DNA of 64,000 nucleotides, taken from Candidatus Omnitrophota bacterium (lineage in GTDB: Bacteria > Omnitrophota > Gorgyraeia > Zapsychrales > Zapsychraceae). The DNA lies in contig JACKFL010000005.1 of the NCBI GenBank assembly GCA_020632495.1, forward strand, positions 1,550,001 to 1,614,000. The letters run 5' to 3'. Positions 35,351 to 44,447 of the stretch are shown here, piece by piece. Below the pieces are notes generated by a model, which did not search any database, had not been told where the DNA came from, and saw only the letters and a list, made by a program, of their open reading frames with translations. The position numbers and the translations under genes were made by a program. Within the stretch, counting starts at the first letter, position 1. Every line of letters begins with the position of its first letter.

Positions 35351-35404
35351 TAGTTTGTGGTGAATTTGCCGTTGCCCGGCAGAGTGGCGGGTGTACCGGA
35401 AATA

Positions 35405-35413
35405 TGTTATAGT
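35405..35413 (+). promoter_or_regulatory. extended -10 promoter upstream of small membrane protein gene
   Basis: TG-T-TATAGT, 44 bases before the ATG at 35458. Confidence 0.4.
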
Positions 35414-35457
35414 TTAAAATCTTTGCCACACAATTACTTTAATGCCAAGGACCGATA

Positions 35458-35793
35458 ATGATCAGTCTTAAAACATCCGTGCGCAATATTGTGACGATCC
35501 TCTTTATCCTGTTGGGTTGTATTTTCTTTCTCTATTCGTACATGCTCAGCATCATTCCGGTCATCGACCTGGGATATATGACGTTGGGGGATATCTACAC
35601 CCTGGACGGTTTGTTGTTTCTGATTATCGCGATGAGTGTGTTTACGATCGTTAAAAGCAAAAAGCTGGTGTACCGCGGACGGCGTATGTGCGTTCGGCGG
35701 ACATTCTGGTGCATCAGCAGCGGCACCCTTAAAATCCTTTTCTGTATCTGCCTGACGTACTGCTTTTTCTACTACAGCATCACCTTCGAGTAA
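35458..35793 (+). CDS. small membrane protein, 111 aa
   Basis: Unrecognised. Three hydrophobic helices (about residues 10-35, 45-65 and 85-107), with a short basic loop KSKKLVYRGRRMCVRR between the second and third, placing that loop on the cytoplasmic side. ATG 35458; the preceding ACCGATA is a weak ribosome site. Stands alone with its own promoter. Confidence 0.6.
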   Translation: MISLKTSVRNIVTILFILLGCIFFLYSYMLSIIPVIDLGYMTLGDIYTLDGLLFLIIAMSVFTIVKSKKLVYRGRRMCVRRTFWCISSGTLKILFCICLTYCFFYYSITFE

Positions 35794-35838
35794 TTCTCCC
35801 ATCCCGGCTGGATATTTCCTTTTCATCGTCTCGTTTTT

Positions 35839-35847
35839 TGGTATACT
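35839..35847 (+). promoter_or_regulatory. extended -10 promoter upstream of 72-aa membrane protein
   Basis: TG-G-TATACT, 21 bases before the ATG at 35869; a T-rich hexamer at 35820-35825 is a possible weak -35. Confidence 0.4.
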
Positions 35848-35868
35848 AAGAGCGTTAAGGAGATTTCG

Positions 35869-36087
35869 ATGAAGTCTGAAAATCAACAAGAGCTGCGGAA
35901 CCTCAGCCGTACCGCGTACCGCAGTGGCATTCTTCCGATCTTTCTGGGACTGGCGATCGTATTCATCGGCATCCGCAATCAGGACGTGTTCGACGGCGCC
36001 GTCGGACTGTTCGTGTTTATTGTGGGTTATGCCTTTGTGAAGATTTCCTCCAAACTCAAGGCCGTGATTATCAAAGAAAACGTCTAG
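35869..36087 (+). CDS. small membrane protein, 72 aa
   Basis: Unrecognised. ATG 35869 with AAGGAG upstream. Two hydrophobic segments (about 22-37 and 47-60) around NQDVFDGA; a charged tail. Small proteins of this kind often modulate a larger membrane partner; no partner can be named here. Confidence 0.6.
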   Translation: MKSENQQELRNLSRTAYRSGILPIFLGLAIVFIGIRNQDVFDGAVGLFVFIVGYAFVKISSKLKAVIIKENV

Positions 36088-36176
36088 GCGGCGTTCCTGA
36101 TCGGCCCTCCCAATGCCTTCCTGCCCGGAGTGCTTCCCTGTCCCCAGTTTCAACTCCCGATAGGACACCCTAATAT

Positions 36177-36209
36177 ACTATTTGTCATAAATATAAATAG
36201 TGCTATAAT
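36177..36209 (+). promoter_or_regulatory. promoter with overlapping inverted repeat, upstream of yceI-like gene
   Basis: TTGTCA (36182-36187), 16-base spacer, TATAAT (36204-36209) preceded by TGC, so both a -35 and an extended -10. A perfect 7-bp inverted repeat ACTATTT (36177-36183) / AAATAGT (36195-36201) covers the -35 and the spacer. A repressor bound there would block polymerase. Confidence 0.6.
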
Positions 36210-36267
36210 ACCCGTCTGCATAATAATTAAGCAACTGCTGATTCGACAACTTCGGGGGGAGAGGAAC

Positions 36268-36858
36268 ATGAAACGGGGAATTTTTACACTAGTGTTGCTT
36301 CTGCTGATGACAGGAACCTGTTGGGCAGAAACAACATGGCAATTGGCGCCCGGCCGATCCAAGCTGGGATTTCGCGTCAAACACATGGTCTTCATGGATG
36401 TTGAAGGCCGTTTCAAAAAATTTGAAGGCCAAGTGACTACGCCGGGTGATGATCTGACCGCGGCCAGAATGGTTGTCACCATCGCTGCGGACAGCGTATA
36501 TACAGGCATCAAGGACCGTGACCGCCACCTCATCGGTGAAGATTTTTTCGATACGGCACAGTTTCCCGAGATTACTTTCACCAGCCGGGAGGTCACCAAA
36601 ATCATGGATCCGAACGGGGAGTGCTATAAAATCACCGGGGATCTGACCATGCGGGGGGTTACCAAACCGATCATCCTCATGGCCAAGTGCAAGTCGATGA
36701 AGACGCTGCCCAACGGTCAGACCCGCATGGACTTGGTTGCGACCGGGACCCTGAACCGCTTTGATTATCAACTCCAGTGGAACGAGATCTTGGAAACCGG
36801 CAAGGCCATCGTCGGGGAAAAAGTCGATCTGGAGCTAAAAATCGCCTTATTAAAATAG
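36268..36858 (+). CDS. YceI family periplasmic protein
   Basis: A 196-residue protein with signal peptide (ending CWA-ETT) and a YceI lipocalin-like domain: WQLAPGRSKLGFRVKHMVFMDVEGRF, DRDRHLIGEDFFDTAQFPEITF and the LTMRGVTKPI end. YceI proteins bind amphiphiles such as polyisoprenoid lipids in a hydrophobic cavity. ATG 36268 with GGGGGGAGAGG upstream. Single gene with a strong promoter and a possible repressor operator. Confidence 0.88.
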   Translation: MKRGIFTLVLLLLMTGTCWAETTWQLAPGRSKLGFRVKHMVFMDVEGRFKKFEGQVTTPGDDLTAARMVVTIAADSVYTGIKDRDRHLIGEDFFDTAQFPEITFTSREVTKIMDPNGECYKITGDLTMRGVTKPIILMAKCKSMKTLPNGQTRMDLVATGTLNRFDYQLQWNEILETGKAIVGEKVDLELKIALLK

Positions 36859-36947
36859 CCTGTGCGGTTGGGGACGACTTGGATAACGCCGCACAGCGCC
36901 ATGTTCGTTCCCTCCGCATTTAGGCCAAACATGACCGGCTGATTAAG

Positions 36948-38747
36948 ATGTTGTCTCCGTATTCGCTGTCATCTTCGGGTCGTACGTATCTCCTCGCGGC
37001 CTCCCTGTGGTTTATGACCTTATACTTGCCGGCCACGGTCCGGGCCCAGTACGGCAGTCCGGATCCTCACCAGGCACTCTTCGATGAGAGTCCGGTTCCC
37101 TCCGCGGCAAGTTGCAAAACCTGCCACCCGATCCACTACAAAGAATGGTCCGTTTCGCCGCACGCCTACGCGGTCATCAGCCCCGTGAATAATGCGATGC
37201 AGGGCAAGATCAATGTCCTGACCAATGGGACCAACGGTGACTTTTGTATGCGTTGCCATACGCCGGTCGGGTTGGACATGAATGAGGATGTTTTTATGTC
37301 CAGTATGGACCGGCATCCGGTCGCGCGGGAAGGAATTACCTGTGTCGTCTGCCACCGCCGTCCGATTCCCTACGGCAAGGTCAGCGGCCGCATGTCCCCC
37401 GAAAAAGGAGATATCTACTCGCCGGTATACGGTCCGCATGACAATAGCGAACTCAAACGCGTAATCGAAAGCGGCGAGTATGATGTCAATCCGGTACGTG
37501 GAGAAGAGGGGCGCGCGATCCACGCGGATGCGATCGAAATGCCCCAGATCAATACCTCCGGATTCTGCGCCAGCTGTCACGACGTCAACCATTACACCGG
37601 TTTTCGGTTGGAGGAAGCCTTCTCGGAATGGAAGTCGTCGCCGGCGGCGGCCCGCGGCATCTCCTGTCAGGACTGTCATATGGGGGTGACCCCCGGGATT
37701 CCCTCGGGTTTTCATGAAGAGCCGATCGCCGTCATCGGCGGCGAGCCCACTCGGCCGCGCAAACGAACCAATCACATGTTCACCGGACCTGATTATTCCA
37801 TCGTCCATCCGGGCATCTTTCCCCACAACCCCGCGGCCCAGGAAATTGCCACCATGCGGGAGTGGCTGCAGTTCTTGTATGTCGAAGGCTGGGGTACAGA
37901 CGCCTTTGAGGACAACGTCGGCGCGGACTACGAGTTTCCTGAGCGATGGGCCGACGTAGCCGACCGCTACGAAGCGCGCGAGATTATTAATGAGAACTTG
38001 CTGCTGCTGAAGCGGGCCGAAGAGGACCGGTTGACATTGTTGAAGGTGGGATATCAGCTGGGGGATGTGATTGTGGAACGGGCGGACTCCGGCGGGATAC
38101 GTTTTCAAGTTCAGATTTGGAACGGCACATCGGGCCATAATGTCCCTACGGGATTCGACGCGGAACGACTGGTATTTCTGCAGGTAACGGTGACCGATGC
38201 CGAAGGCCGGACGGTTTTTCAATCCGGGGACTTGGACCCCAACGGGGATGTGCGTGACCTGCATTCGGTCTACGTGCATAACGGCGAGTTGCCTCTCGAC
38301 AAGCAACTATATAGTCTGCAGTCCCGGTTTATCACCCGCATGCTTCGCGGCGGGGACCGGGAGCAGGTGCTGGCGGTCAATTACTCTCCGGACCCGCTGC
38401 CGTTTATCCGTCCGCCCACGCAATCGACGCTCCTGTTGGGCCGGCCGGCGGATTCCCGCAAACACCGGCAGACCATCCCGCCCAACGCATTCCACTGGGC
38501 CAGCTATCGCGTCGATAAAGATCTGTTGCGGGGTTACCGGGGGCCTTTCCGGGCCGATATCAAATTGATTGCCGGCATGGTCCCGGTCAATTTGGTTTAC
38601 GAGATTCAGGATGTGGGATTTGACTACGGGATGTCTCCCCGTGAGGTGGCGGACGCCATCGTGGCCGGTCATCAAGTCTTGTGGCAGAAAACCATAACGC
38701 TGACGCCCGGTAAAGTCTCCGCGGTGAGTGAATTGTCAACACGATGA
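36948..38747 (+). CDS. five-heme cytochrome c with C-terminal beta domain, exported
   Basis: A 599-residue protein with signal peptide (about residues 1-33, ending VRA). Five CxxCH heme sites: CKTCH 56-60, CMRCH 100-104, CVVCH 132-136, CASCH 207-211, CQDCH 240-244. Extra His residues (SPHA, MDRHP, HYTG) can be distal ligands. The C-terminal half has the NGTSGHNVPTGFDAERLVFLQVTV segment common to cytochrome c family proteins with a beta-sandwich. Role: periplasmic or outer-membrane electron transfer. The stop overlaps the porin gene's ATG (ATGA). Start ATG 36948; no strong ribosome site. Confidence 0.88.
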   Translation: MLSPYSLSSSGRTYLLAASLWFMTLYLPATVRAQYGSPDPHQALFDESPVPSAASCKTCHPIHYKEWSVSPHAYAVISPVNNAMQGKINVLTNGTNGDFCMRCHTPVGLDMNEDVFMSSMDRHPVAREGITCVVCHRRPIPYGKVSGRMSPEKGDIYSPVYGPHDNSELKRVIESGEYDVNPVRGEEGRAIHADAIEMPQINTSGFCASCHDVNHYTGFRLEEAFSEWKSSPAAARGISCQDCHMGVTPGIPSGFHEEPIAVIGGEPTRPRKRTNHMFTGPDYSIVHPGIFPHNPAAQEIATMREWLQFLYVEGWGTDAFEDNVGADYEFPERWADVADRYEAREIINENLLLLKRAEEDRLTLLKVGYQLGDVIVERADSGGIRFQVQIWNGTSGHNVPTGFDAERLVFLQVTVTDAEGRTVFQSGDLDPNGDVRDLHSVYVHNGELPLDKQLYSLQSRFITRMLRGGDREQVLAVNYSPDPLPFIRPPTQSTLLLGRPADSRKHRQTIPPNAFHWASYRVDKDLLRGYRGPFRADIKLIAGMVPVNLVYEIQDVGFDYGMSPREVADAIVAGHQVLWQKTITLTPGKVSAVSELSTR

Positions 38748-40195
38748 AAAAATCGAATCTGAACAGTAAATTCTTGCGGTGTGTGTCGTCGGTTATTGCG
38801 GCGGTATTGATTAGCGCGGTCCCGTCCTGGGCGGCGAACATGTCCGCCTCCTCCGGGGAAAGCCCCAGCCGTATCTCGGACCGTCCGCTGCCGCTGCAGA
38901 TCGCCGACCATCCCCGGCGACCGCGGCCCCTTTTGGAAATCGGTGATCCTTTTTTGAAGACCGGGCCGATTAGCAAGGGATTTGAATTGCCGACCGGCGC
39001 CGTGTGGCAGCCCAGTCTGATGGCGTGGGGCACCTATCGCACGGCCGTTCAGGGATTCTACGACGGTGAGGAGGAGAACGCCGAGTGGACGAACCGCTTC
39101 GACCTGTGGGCGAATCTGTATCTTACGCCCACCGAGCGGATCCTGGCCGGCGTGAGATTTTTTGATCAGGAGGGGCGGTTCACCGGCTATACCTTCAAGG
39201 CGCCTGGAACCGTCCGTGAAGACGGCAAAGGTTTCGACGATCATTTGAACTTCGACATTACGACCCTCTTTTTCGAAGGGGACTTCGGAGAGTTGTTTCC
39301 CAATCTGGATTTGGCTGACAAACACGGACTGGACTATTATGTTTCCGTCGGGCGGCAACCGATCCGCTACCAGGACGGCATGCTGATCAATGACAATATT
39401 GATTCGCTGGGAATTTCCAAGATCAATCTCCGTCCTCCGACGGTCGCGAACATGCGGACCACGGTGTTGTGGGGAGGGAACGAGTTGAACCGTACCAACT
39501 TGCCCAATGACGATGAAAACGCCATGCTTTACGGAGTCTTCAACGAGATCGATTGGAAGCGGAGTACCGTGGAGCTCGACGCCATTTATGTCTATTCCAG
39601 CCGGGCCCTCGGGAGCGGCGTGTATCTGGGATTGGGAGCGACGCAGCGCATCGGTAACATCAATTCCACTCTACGCGTCCTGGGATCGATCCCCGTTGCT
39701 GCCGAGACCGTTCATAACCGCTCGGGTGTGGTCTTGTACAATGAAATGTCGATGACTCCGCACGGCACGGATAACTTGGTATACCTTAACGCCTTCGCCG
39801 CCTTTGACGAATTCCGCTCGGCGTCGCGGGAACCGGGTGCGGGTGGCCCCTTAAGCCGGACCGGCATCCTGTTTGAAGCCGTCGGTCTGGGGCGCTATCC
39901 GGCGCCCCTGAGCAACGCGGCCAACGAGGCAATTGGCGCCGCTCTCGGGTATCAGTGGTTCTTCGCCAACAAGCGCCGTCAGCTGGTGTGGGAGCTGGGA
40001 GGGCGGTACGGGTACCGCGCGGGAGGCCAGCGCGCGGCGGGGACCGGAATGCGCTATCAATTCGCGGTGGGCCGGCGGGGAATCGTCCGCCTTGACGGGC
40101 ATGTGATTTATGACCGTGACCGGTCCGGCCCGGCGGGTAACCGGGACGATGAGATCGCCTGCGGCGTACGCCTGGAGTTTCTGGTCAAATTCTGA
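38744..40195 (+). CDS. outer-membrane beta-barrel (porin-like) protein
   Basis: A 483-residue protein with signal peptide (ending SWA) and alternating beta-strand pattern, rich in aromatic belts and ending in EFLVKF, a C-terminal Phe recognised by the BAM complex. Not matching a named porin family; about 450 mature residues is compatible with 16-18 strands. It is translationally coupled to the five-heme cytochrome, as in porin-cytochrome conduits, but the barrel is shorter than MtrB-type (about 650 residues or more). Confidence 0.8.
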   Translation: MKKSNLNSKFLRCVSSVIAAVLISAVPSWAANMSASSGESPSRISDRPLPLQIADHPRRPRPLLEIGDPFLKTGPISKGFELPTGAVWQPSLMAWGTYRTAVQGFYDGEEENAEWTNRFDLWANLYLTPTERILAGVRFFDQEGRFTGYTFKAPGTVREDGKGFDDHLNFDITTLFFEGDFGELFPNLDLADKHGLDYYVSVGRQPIRYQDGMLINDNIDSLGISKINLRPPTVANMRTTVLWGGNELNRTNLPNDDENAMLYGVFNEIDWKRSTVELDAIYVYSSRALGSGVYLGLGATQRIGNINSTLRVLGSIPVAAETVHNRSGVVLYNEMSMTPHGTDNLVYLNAFAAFDEFRSASREPGAGGPLSRTGILFEAVGLGRYPAPLSNAANEAIGAALGYQWFFANKRRQLVWELGGRYGYRAGGQRAAGTGMRYQFAVGRRGIVRLDGHVIYDRDRSGPAGNRDDEIACGVRLEFLVKF

Positions 40196-40218
40196 TATCC
40201 CGGCGTGCACTATGCCGA

Positions 40219-40247
40219 TTATCAAAAAATCCGATTGATGCTATAAT
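40219..40247 (+). promoter_or_regulatory. promoter upstream of 156-aa membrane protein gene
   Basis: TTATCA (40219-40224), 17-base spacer, TATAAT (40242-40247) with TG-C extension. ATG at 40284. Confidence 0.55.
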
Positions 40248-40283
40248 GGGGAGCATTAAACGTGTACTACGGGACGAGGTTAT

Positions 40284-40754
40284 ATGCCTAAAACGAGGCT
40301 GGCCGGCGTCAAGATTTTGTGTATTCTGGTCCTGCTGAGCTCATTTCTTCATATTCACAGCTTGCTGGAAGACACACCCTGGTATTTTGAGAACTACGCT
40401 TATCTACCGGCATGGCTGGCCGTGATCCGCTACAGTTTTTCCTGGTTTCAGCGGATCCTGGGTGTCACGGCGGCGGTCCTCACTTTGATGTACCGTGAGC
40501 TGGGGCGGAAGCTGTTGCTAATCATCGGCATCTTTACGATTACGACCGTGTACTGGAAGCATCCGTTTGAGGCGGTAAAGATCCATGCGGAGGGACTGCA
40601 AGCTTCTTTTCCGGAACAGGCACAACAATTTTCGCTGGATAGTATTGCCGCTACGGCCACGGTTTTTTTGATACTGATAGATGTGACGTTTCAGGGGATT
40701 GTGATTTATTATTTCACCCGCAAACGGGTGAAAGAGGCCTTTGCAAACTCATGA
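40284..40754 (+). CDS. membrane protein, 156 aa
   Basis: Unrecognised. Three to four hydrophobic helices (about residues 8-26, 45-70, 80-97 and 120-145) and a short basic tail (RKRVKEAF). Its stop overlaps the start of the aminotransferase gene by four bases (ATGA), so it is probably made with the sugar cassette, but no family link supports a role in it. Confidence 0.6.
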   Translation: MPKTRLAGVKILCILVLLSSFLHIHSLLEDTPWYFENYAYLPAWLAVIRYSFSWFQRILGVTAAVLTLMYRELGRKLLLIIGIFTITTVYWKHPFEAVKIHAEGLQASFPEQAQQFSLDSIAATATVFLILIDVTFQGIVIYYFTRKRVKEAFANS

Positions 40755-41884
40755 ATGATGCCGATCAAAAATCCGGATTCAAATATCCCTGGGCCAAACC
40801 GTATATCGACGAGTCCGACCGGGTGGCGGTGAATCAGGCGTTGGATTCGGGTTGGATATCGGACGGCGAGTTTGTCCGGCGGTTTGAGCAGGGATTCGCC
40901 CACTCCATTCAGGCCGATCACGCCTTGACCTGTTCCAGCGGAACGGCCGCGCTGATGCTGGCCCTCCTGGCGCTGGAGGTCGGACCGGGGGACGAAGTCA
41001 TTGTCCCCGGGTACGGATTTGCCGGGGCCGCCAATATGGTCCTGGCTGTCGGCGCCAAGCCGGTCTTTGTCGACGTGGGCGCCGACGACTGGTGTCTCGA
41101 CCCGTCCCAAATCGAGCTGTTTTTCACCGCGCAGACGAAGGCCCTCATCGTTATTCATAACTACGGCGCCATCGCCCACATGGACCGGATTCTGGCACTC
41201 ACCAACCGTTACAATGTCAAGGTCATCGAGGATTGCGCGGAGGCCGTTTTTTCTGAATACCAGGGGCTGTTTGCCGGCTGCATCGGCGATGTGGGATGCT
41301 TCAGTTTTCAGGCGGCAAAGACCTTGGCTGCGGGAGAGGGGGGTATGGTGGTGACGCAAAGCGAAGACCTCTATGAACGGATGGTGTTGCTGCGTAATCA
41401 CGGCATGCAGCCGGGCCGGCACTATTTTCACGCGGTGGCCGGTCACAATTTTCGGATGACCAATCTCCAGGCAGCCCTCGGCTGGGCACAGCTGCAGAAG
41501 AAGGAGTTTCTGTGCCGCCGTCGCCGCATGATAACCGATTACTATCGCGATTTTTTCCACAAATACCGGGAACTTTCATTCCAGCAGATCAAGCCCAGTG
41601 AGCATCCCATCTTTTGGGCAAACGCCGTCCTCTTGGACGATAACGCGGAACACTCTCGGGACGAAGTGATGAAATCTTTGGCTACCGCCGGAATTGAGGC
41701 CCGGCCCGGTTTCGTCACGTTCGATCAAATGCCGCCGTACCAGGCGCATCCGCTGCCCGTCGCCCGTGCCCTGTCCGAACGCATTTTGTGCCTGCCGACT
41801 TACGCGGCCCTCGAAAAGAATGACCTGCACGAGATTTGCCGTGAGGTCAAGCGGCATATTGTTAAGGAAAAAAGTTTCTTTTAA
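40751..41884 (+). CDS. DegT/DnrJ/EryC1-type sugar aminotransferase
   Basis: A 377-residue PLP enzyme of the nucleotide-sugar aminotransferase family: the DSGWISDGEFVRRFE start, CSSGTAALMLALLAL, PGYGFAGAANMVL, IEDCAEAVF and the lysine-containing cofactor site CFSFQAAKTLAAGEGG (family: SFxxxKxLxxGEGG). Then LRNHGMQ and the RMTNLQAALGWAQL segment. It transfers an amino group to a keto-sugar nucleotide. Next come a GT2 and a methyltransferase, a typical modified-sugar set. Confidence 0.9.
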   Translation: MNDADQKSGFKYPWAKPYIDESDRVAVNQALDSGWISDGEFVRRFEQGFAHSIQADHALTCSSGTAALMLALLALEVGPGDEVIVPGYGFAGAANMVLAVGAKPVFVDVGADDWCLDPSQIELFFTAQTKALIVIHNYGAIAHMDRILALTNRYNVKVIEDCAEAVFSEYQGLFAGCIGDVGCFSFQAAKTLAAGEGGMVVTQSEDLYERMVLLRNHGMQPGRHYFHAVAGHNFRMTNLQAALGWAQLQKKEFLCRRRRMITDYYRDFFHKYRELSFQQIKPSEHPIFWANAVLLDDNAEHSRDEVMKSLATAGIEARPGFVTFDQMPPYQAHPLPVARALSERILCLPTYAALEKNDLHEICREVKRHIVKEKSFF

Positions 41885-41885
41885 T

Positions 41886-42605
41886 ATGTCAGTCGCCGTC
41901 TCCGTAATTCTTCCCGCGTACAATGAGCGCGATAATGTCCTGCCGCTTATCGATGAAATCCATACCGCATTAAGCGCTTATGCTCACGAGATAATTGTGA
42001 TCGACGATCAAAGCTCCGACGGTACCGCCGCAGCCCTGCAATGCCGCCGTGACACGGCGGTGACGCTGATCGAAACGGCTCGCCGTATGGGGTTGGGCCG
42101 TTCGATCCGCGCCGGGATCGAGCGGGCGCGGGGCGAGTGCATCGTCGTGATGGACTCAGATTTTAATCACCAGCCGCGGTATTTGCCGTTTATGATGGGG
42201 GCGATGGAGGTATACGACGGGGCATTTGCCTCCCGGTTTTATCCGGGCGGGGGGATGAGCAGCGTGTGGCGGCAGTTCCTGAGCCGGTCCTTCAATGTCT
42301 TCGTTCAATGGATGCTCAACAGCCCTGTGAAAGATCATTTGTACGGTTTTTTTATCATTCGCCGATCGGTCCTCGAGCGTTTGCCCATGGACGACATTTT
42401 CTGGGGGTACGGGGATTATTGCATGCGGCTGATCTATTATGTGCGCGGAGAGACCGACCGGTTGCTTCAGTTTCCGGCGGTCAACGGCGAGCGCCGCTTC
42501 GGCCGCGGCAATCCGTATCTGTGGCGGACATTTATTCAGTACGCTCGCGCCGTCTTCGCGTTTGCGGGAAAAATTCGCGGCTATTCGAGCCTGAGCAACC
42601 GATAA
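41886..42605 (+). CDS. glycosyltransferase family 2 (DPM1/polyprenyl-P type)
   Basis: A 239-residue GT-A enzyme: SVILPAYNERDNV, IDDQSSDGT, the RMGLGRSIRAGIERARGE helix, DxD-like VVMDSDFNHQP and SVWRQFLSRSFN. The sequence resembles dolichyl/polyprenyl phosphate mannosyltransferases lacking a membrane anchor. Start ATG 41886, one base after the aminotransferase stop; the longer in-frame start lies inside that gene. Confidence 0.88.
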   Translation: MSVAVSVILPAYNERDNVLPLIDEIHTALSAYAHEIIVIDDQSSDGTAAALQCRRDTAVTLIETARRMGLGRSIRAGIERARGECIVVMDSDFNHQPRYLPFMMGAMEVYDGAFASRFYPGGGMSSVWRQFLSRSFNVFVQWMLNSPVKDHLYGFFIIRRSVLERLPMDDIFWGYGDYCMRLIYYVRGETDRLLQFPAVNGERRFGRGNPYLWRTFIQYARAVFAFAGKIRGYSSLSNR

Positions 42606-42611
42606 GAGTTT

Positions 42612-43907
42612 ATGATCAAGGAAATCCGACATTGCCGTATCTGCGGATCGGCGGACCTGTTGCCGGTCGTCGATCTGGGGTGCCAGGCCTTAACAGGCTT
42701 GTTTCCGCGCCGTCTGGAAGAAGATGTGCCGGTCGCGCCGCTGCAACTGGTCAAATGCGACGACGCCTCCGCCGAGTGTTGCGGGTTGTTGCAGCTCAGG
42801 CATGCCTTTGATCCGCATTACATATACGGCGAGCGGTACGGATACCGGTCGGGTCTTAACTCGGCCATGACCGAACATTTGGCGCGGACGGTCGCGGACT
42901 TGCGCCGGCGGGTCGATCTGCGGGAGGGGGATGCCGTGATCGATATCGGCAGCAACGACGGTACCCTGCTGGGGAACTTTGAAGAAGGGCGGTACCGCCT
43001 GATCGGCATCGATCCCACGGCCGGCAAGTTCCGTGAGTTTTACCGGGACGATATTACGGTCATCCCTGATTTCTTCAGTCCGGATGCGCTGCGGGCCTGT
43101 CTGTCGGGGCGCAAGGTTAAGCTTGTCACCGCATTGTCGATGTTTTATGACCTGGAAAATCCCGTTGAGTTCATGTGCGACGTCCGGGATTTGCTTCATC
43201 AGGAGGGGTTGTGGCTGATCGAACAGAGCTACATGCCGAGCATGATCGACCGTACCGCTTACGACACGATCTGCCACGAGCATCTCGAATATTACCGGAT
43301 GAAACAAATTAAGTGGATGGCGGACCGGGCGGGACTGAAGATCGTGGACGTGATGTTCAACGATGTGAATGGCGGAAGCTTCGGCGTTATCTTCGCCCGG
43401 GACGATTCATCGCATAAGGGGGCCGCGCCGCTCGTCGAGCAAATCCTCCGCCATGAAGGGCTGCGACAGTATGAAACCCTGCAGCCGTTCGCCGGTTTTG
43501 AAGGCGCGGTATGCGAACACCGCCGGCAGTTGATCACGACGATTAAGGATGTCCGGCGCCACGGGGCCACGGTCCTCGGCTATGGAGCCTCGACAAAGGG
43601 CAATGTCCTGCTGCAATACTGCGGTGTGGGCCCCTCGGATATCCCGGCCATTCTGGAGATTAACGCGGATAAGTTCGACTGCTACACGCCGGGGACGGGC
43701 ATTCCCATTGTCAGCGAGGCAGCCCTCGAACAAATCCATCCTGAGTATTTGTTGATTCTGCCGTGGCATTTTGAGAGTATGATCATACAGAAAGAGGCGG
43801 CTTTTCTGGATCGCGGGGGGCAGATGATCTTCCCGCTGCCCAAGGTTCGCATCAAGCAATCGGACCCCAAGATTCGTAACGTGGACTACAAACCATTGGA
43901 GATTTAA
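42612..43907 (+). CDS. zinc-binding sugar C-methyltransferase (TylC3/NovU-like)
   Basis: A 431-residue protein with three parts: N-terminal zinc-type HCRICGS and LGCQALTGLFP with further Cys (Methyltransf_13 region), SAM-binding core VIDIGSNDGTLL and ICHEHLEYYRMKQI, and a C-terminal domain with LGYGASTKGNVLLQYCG (Methyltransf_14). This layout is that of enzymes methylating carbons of nucleotide-bound deoxysugars. It ends the aminotransferase-GT2-methyltransferase run. The exact sugar cannot be told. Confidence 0.88.
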   Translation: MIKEIRHCRICGSADLLPVVDLGCQALTGLFPRRLEEDVPVAPLQLVKCDDASAECCGLLQLRHAFDPHYIYGERYGYRSGLNSAMTEHLARTVADLRRRVDLREGDAVIDIGSNDGTLLGNFEEGRYRLIGIDPTAGKFREFYRDDITVIPDFFSPDALRACLSGRKVKLVTALSMFYDLENPVEFMCDVRDLLHQEGLWLIEQSYMPSMIDRTAYDTICHEHLEYYRMKQIKWMADRAGLKIVDVMFNDVNGGSFGVIFARDDSSHKGAAPLVEQILRHEGLRQYETLQPFAGFEGAVCEHRRQLITTIKDVRRHGATVLGYGASTKGNVLLQYCGVGPSDIPAILEINADKFDCYTPGTGIPIVSEAALEQIHPEYLLILPWHFESMIIQKEAAFLDRGGQMIFPLPKVRIKQSDPKIRNVDYKPLEI

Positions 43908-43963
43908 TCCGGCGACCGAAAGACAAAGCGCCGCAATGTTGTATGCATTAAAAAGGAGATAAC

Positions 43964-44410
43964 ATGTTAAAACTAATCGTGGGAACAACTTTGATAACCG
44001 TACTGACCTTTGCGCTTCCAGCCTTTGCGCAAGACGCCTCTCCGGAGGAGGTCATTGAATTGATGGAGATCAGTGGCATGGGCGGTTTGGGTGAGGAGCT
44101 GGTCAATGAATTGATGCCCGAACTCAAAGCCATGTTGCCGGATGCCCCGCCCCGTTTCTGGCAGGAAGTTCGAAATAACATCAACACAGCAGAATTGATC
44201 GAAAAGATTATCCCAATCTATCAAAAATTATTAACCTCGGCCGATATTCAAGCCATACTCAAGTTTTATGATACGCCGGTCGGCAGGAAGTTGTTGAGCG
44301 TTCAGGGGCAGGTTTCGGCGGAGTCTTACTATTTAGGCCAGGAATGGGGACAGTTCATTGTAGAGCAGGTAGTAACTAAGTACGAAAGAGAAATCGGTCC
44401 ACTGCAATAA
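43964..44410 (+). CDS. DUF2059 family exported protein
   Basis: A 148-residue protein with signal peptide (ending AFA-QDA) and DUF2059 layout: IELMEISGMGGL, an amphipathic middle, then LTSADIQAILKFYDTPVGRKLL. Function unknown; secreted or periplasmic. ATG 43964 with AAAGGAG upstream. Single gene between the sugar cassette and the inserted region. Confidence 0.85.
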   Translation: MLKLIVGTTLITVLTFALPAFAQDASPEEVIELMEISGMGGLGEELVNELMPELKAMLPDAPPRFWQEVRNNINTAELIEKIIPIYQKLLTSADIQAILKFYDTPVGRKLLSVQGQVSAESYYLGQEWGQFIVEQVVTKYEREIGPLQ

Positions 44411-44447
44411 TCATACCCCCGGGATTCTGGGTTGTATTTAGTGCAGT

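Noticed and set aside
37020..38306. Open frame of 428 codons opposite the cytochrome gene
   Set aside because: Antisense to a protein with five heme motifs and a signal peptide; no recognisable domain on the other strand.
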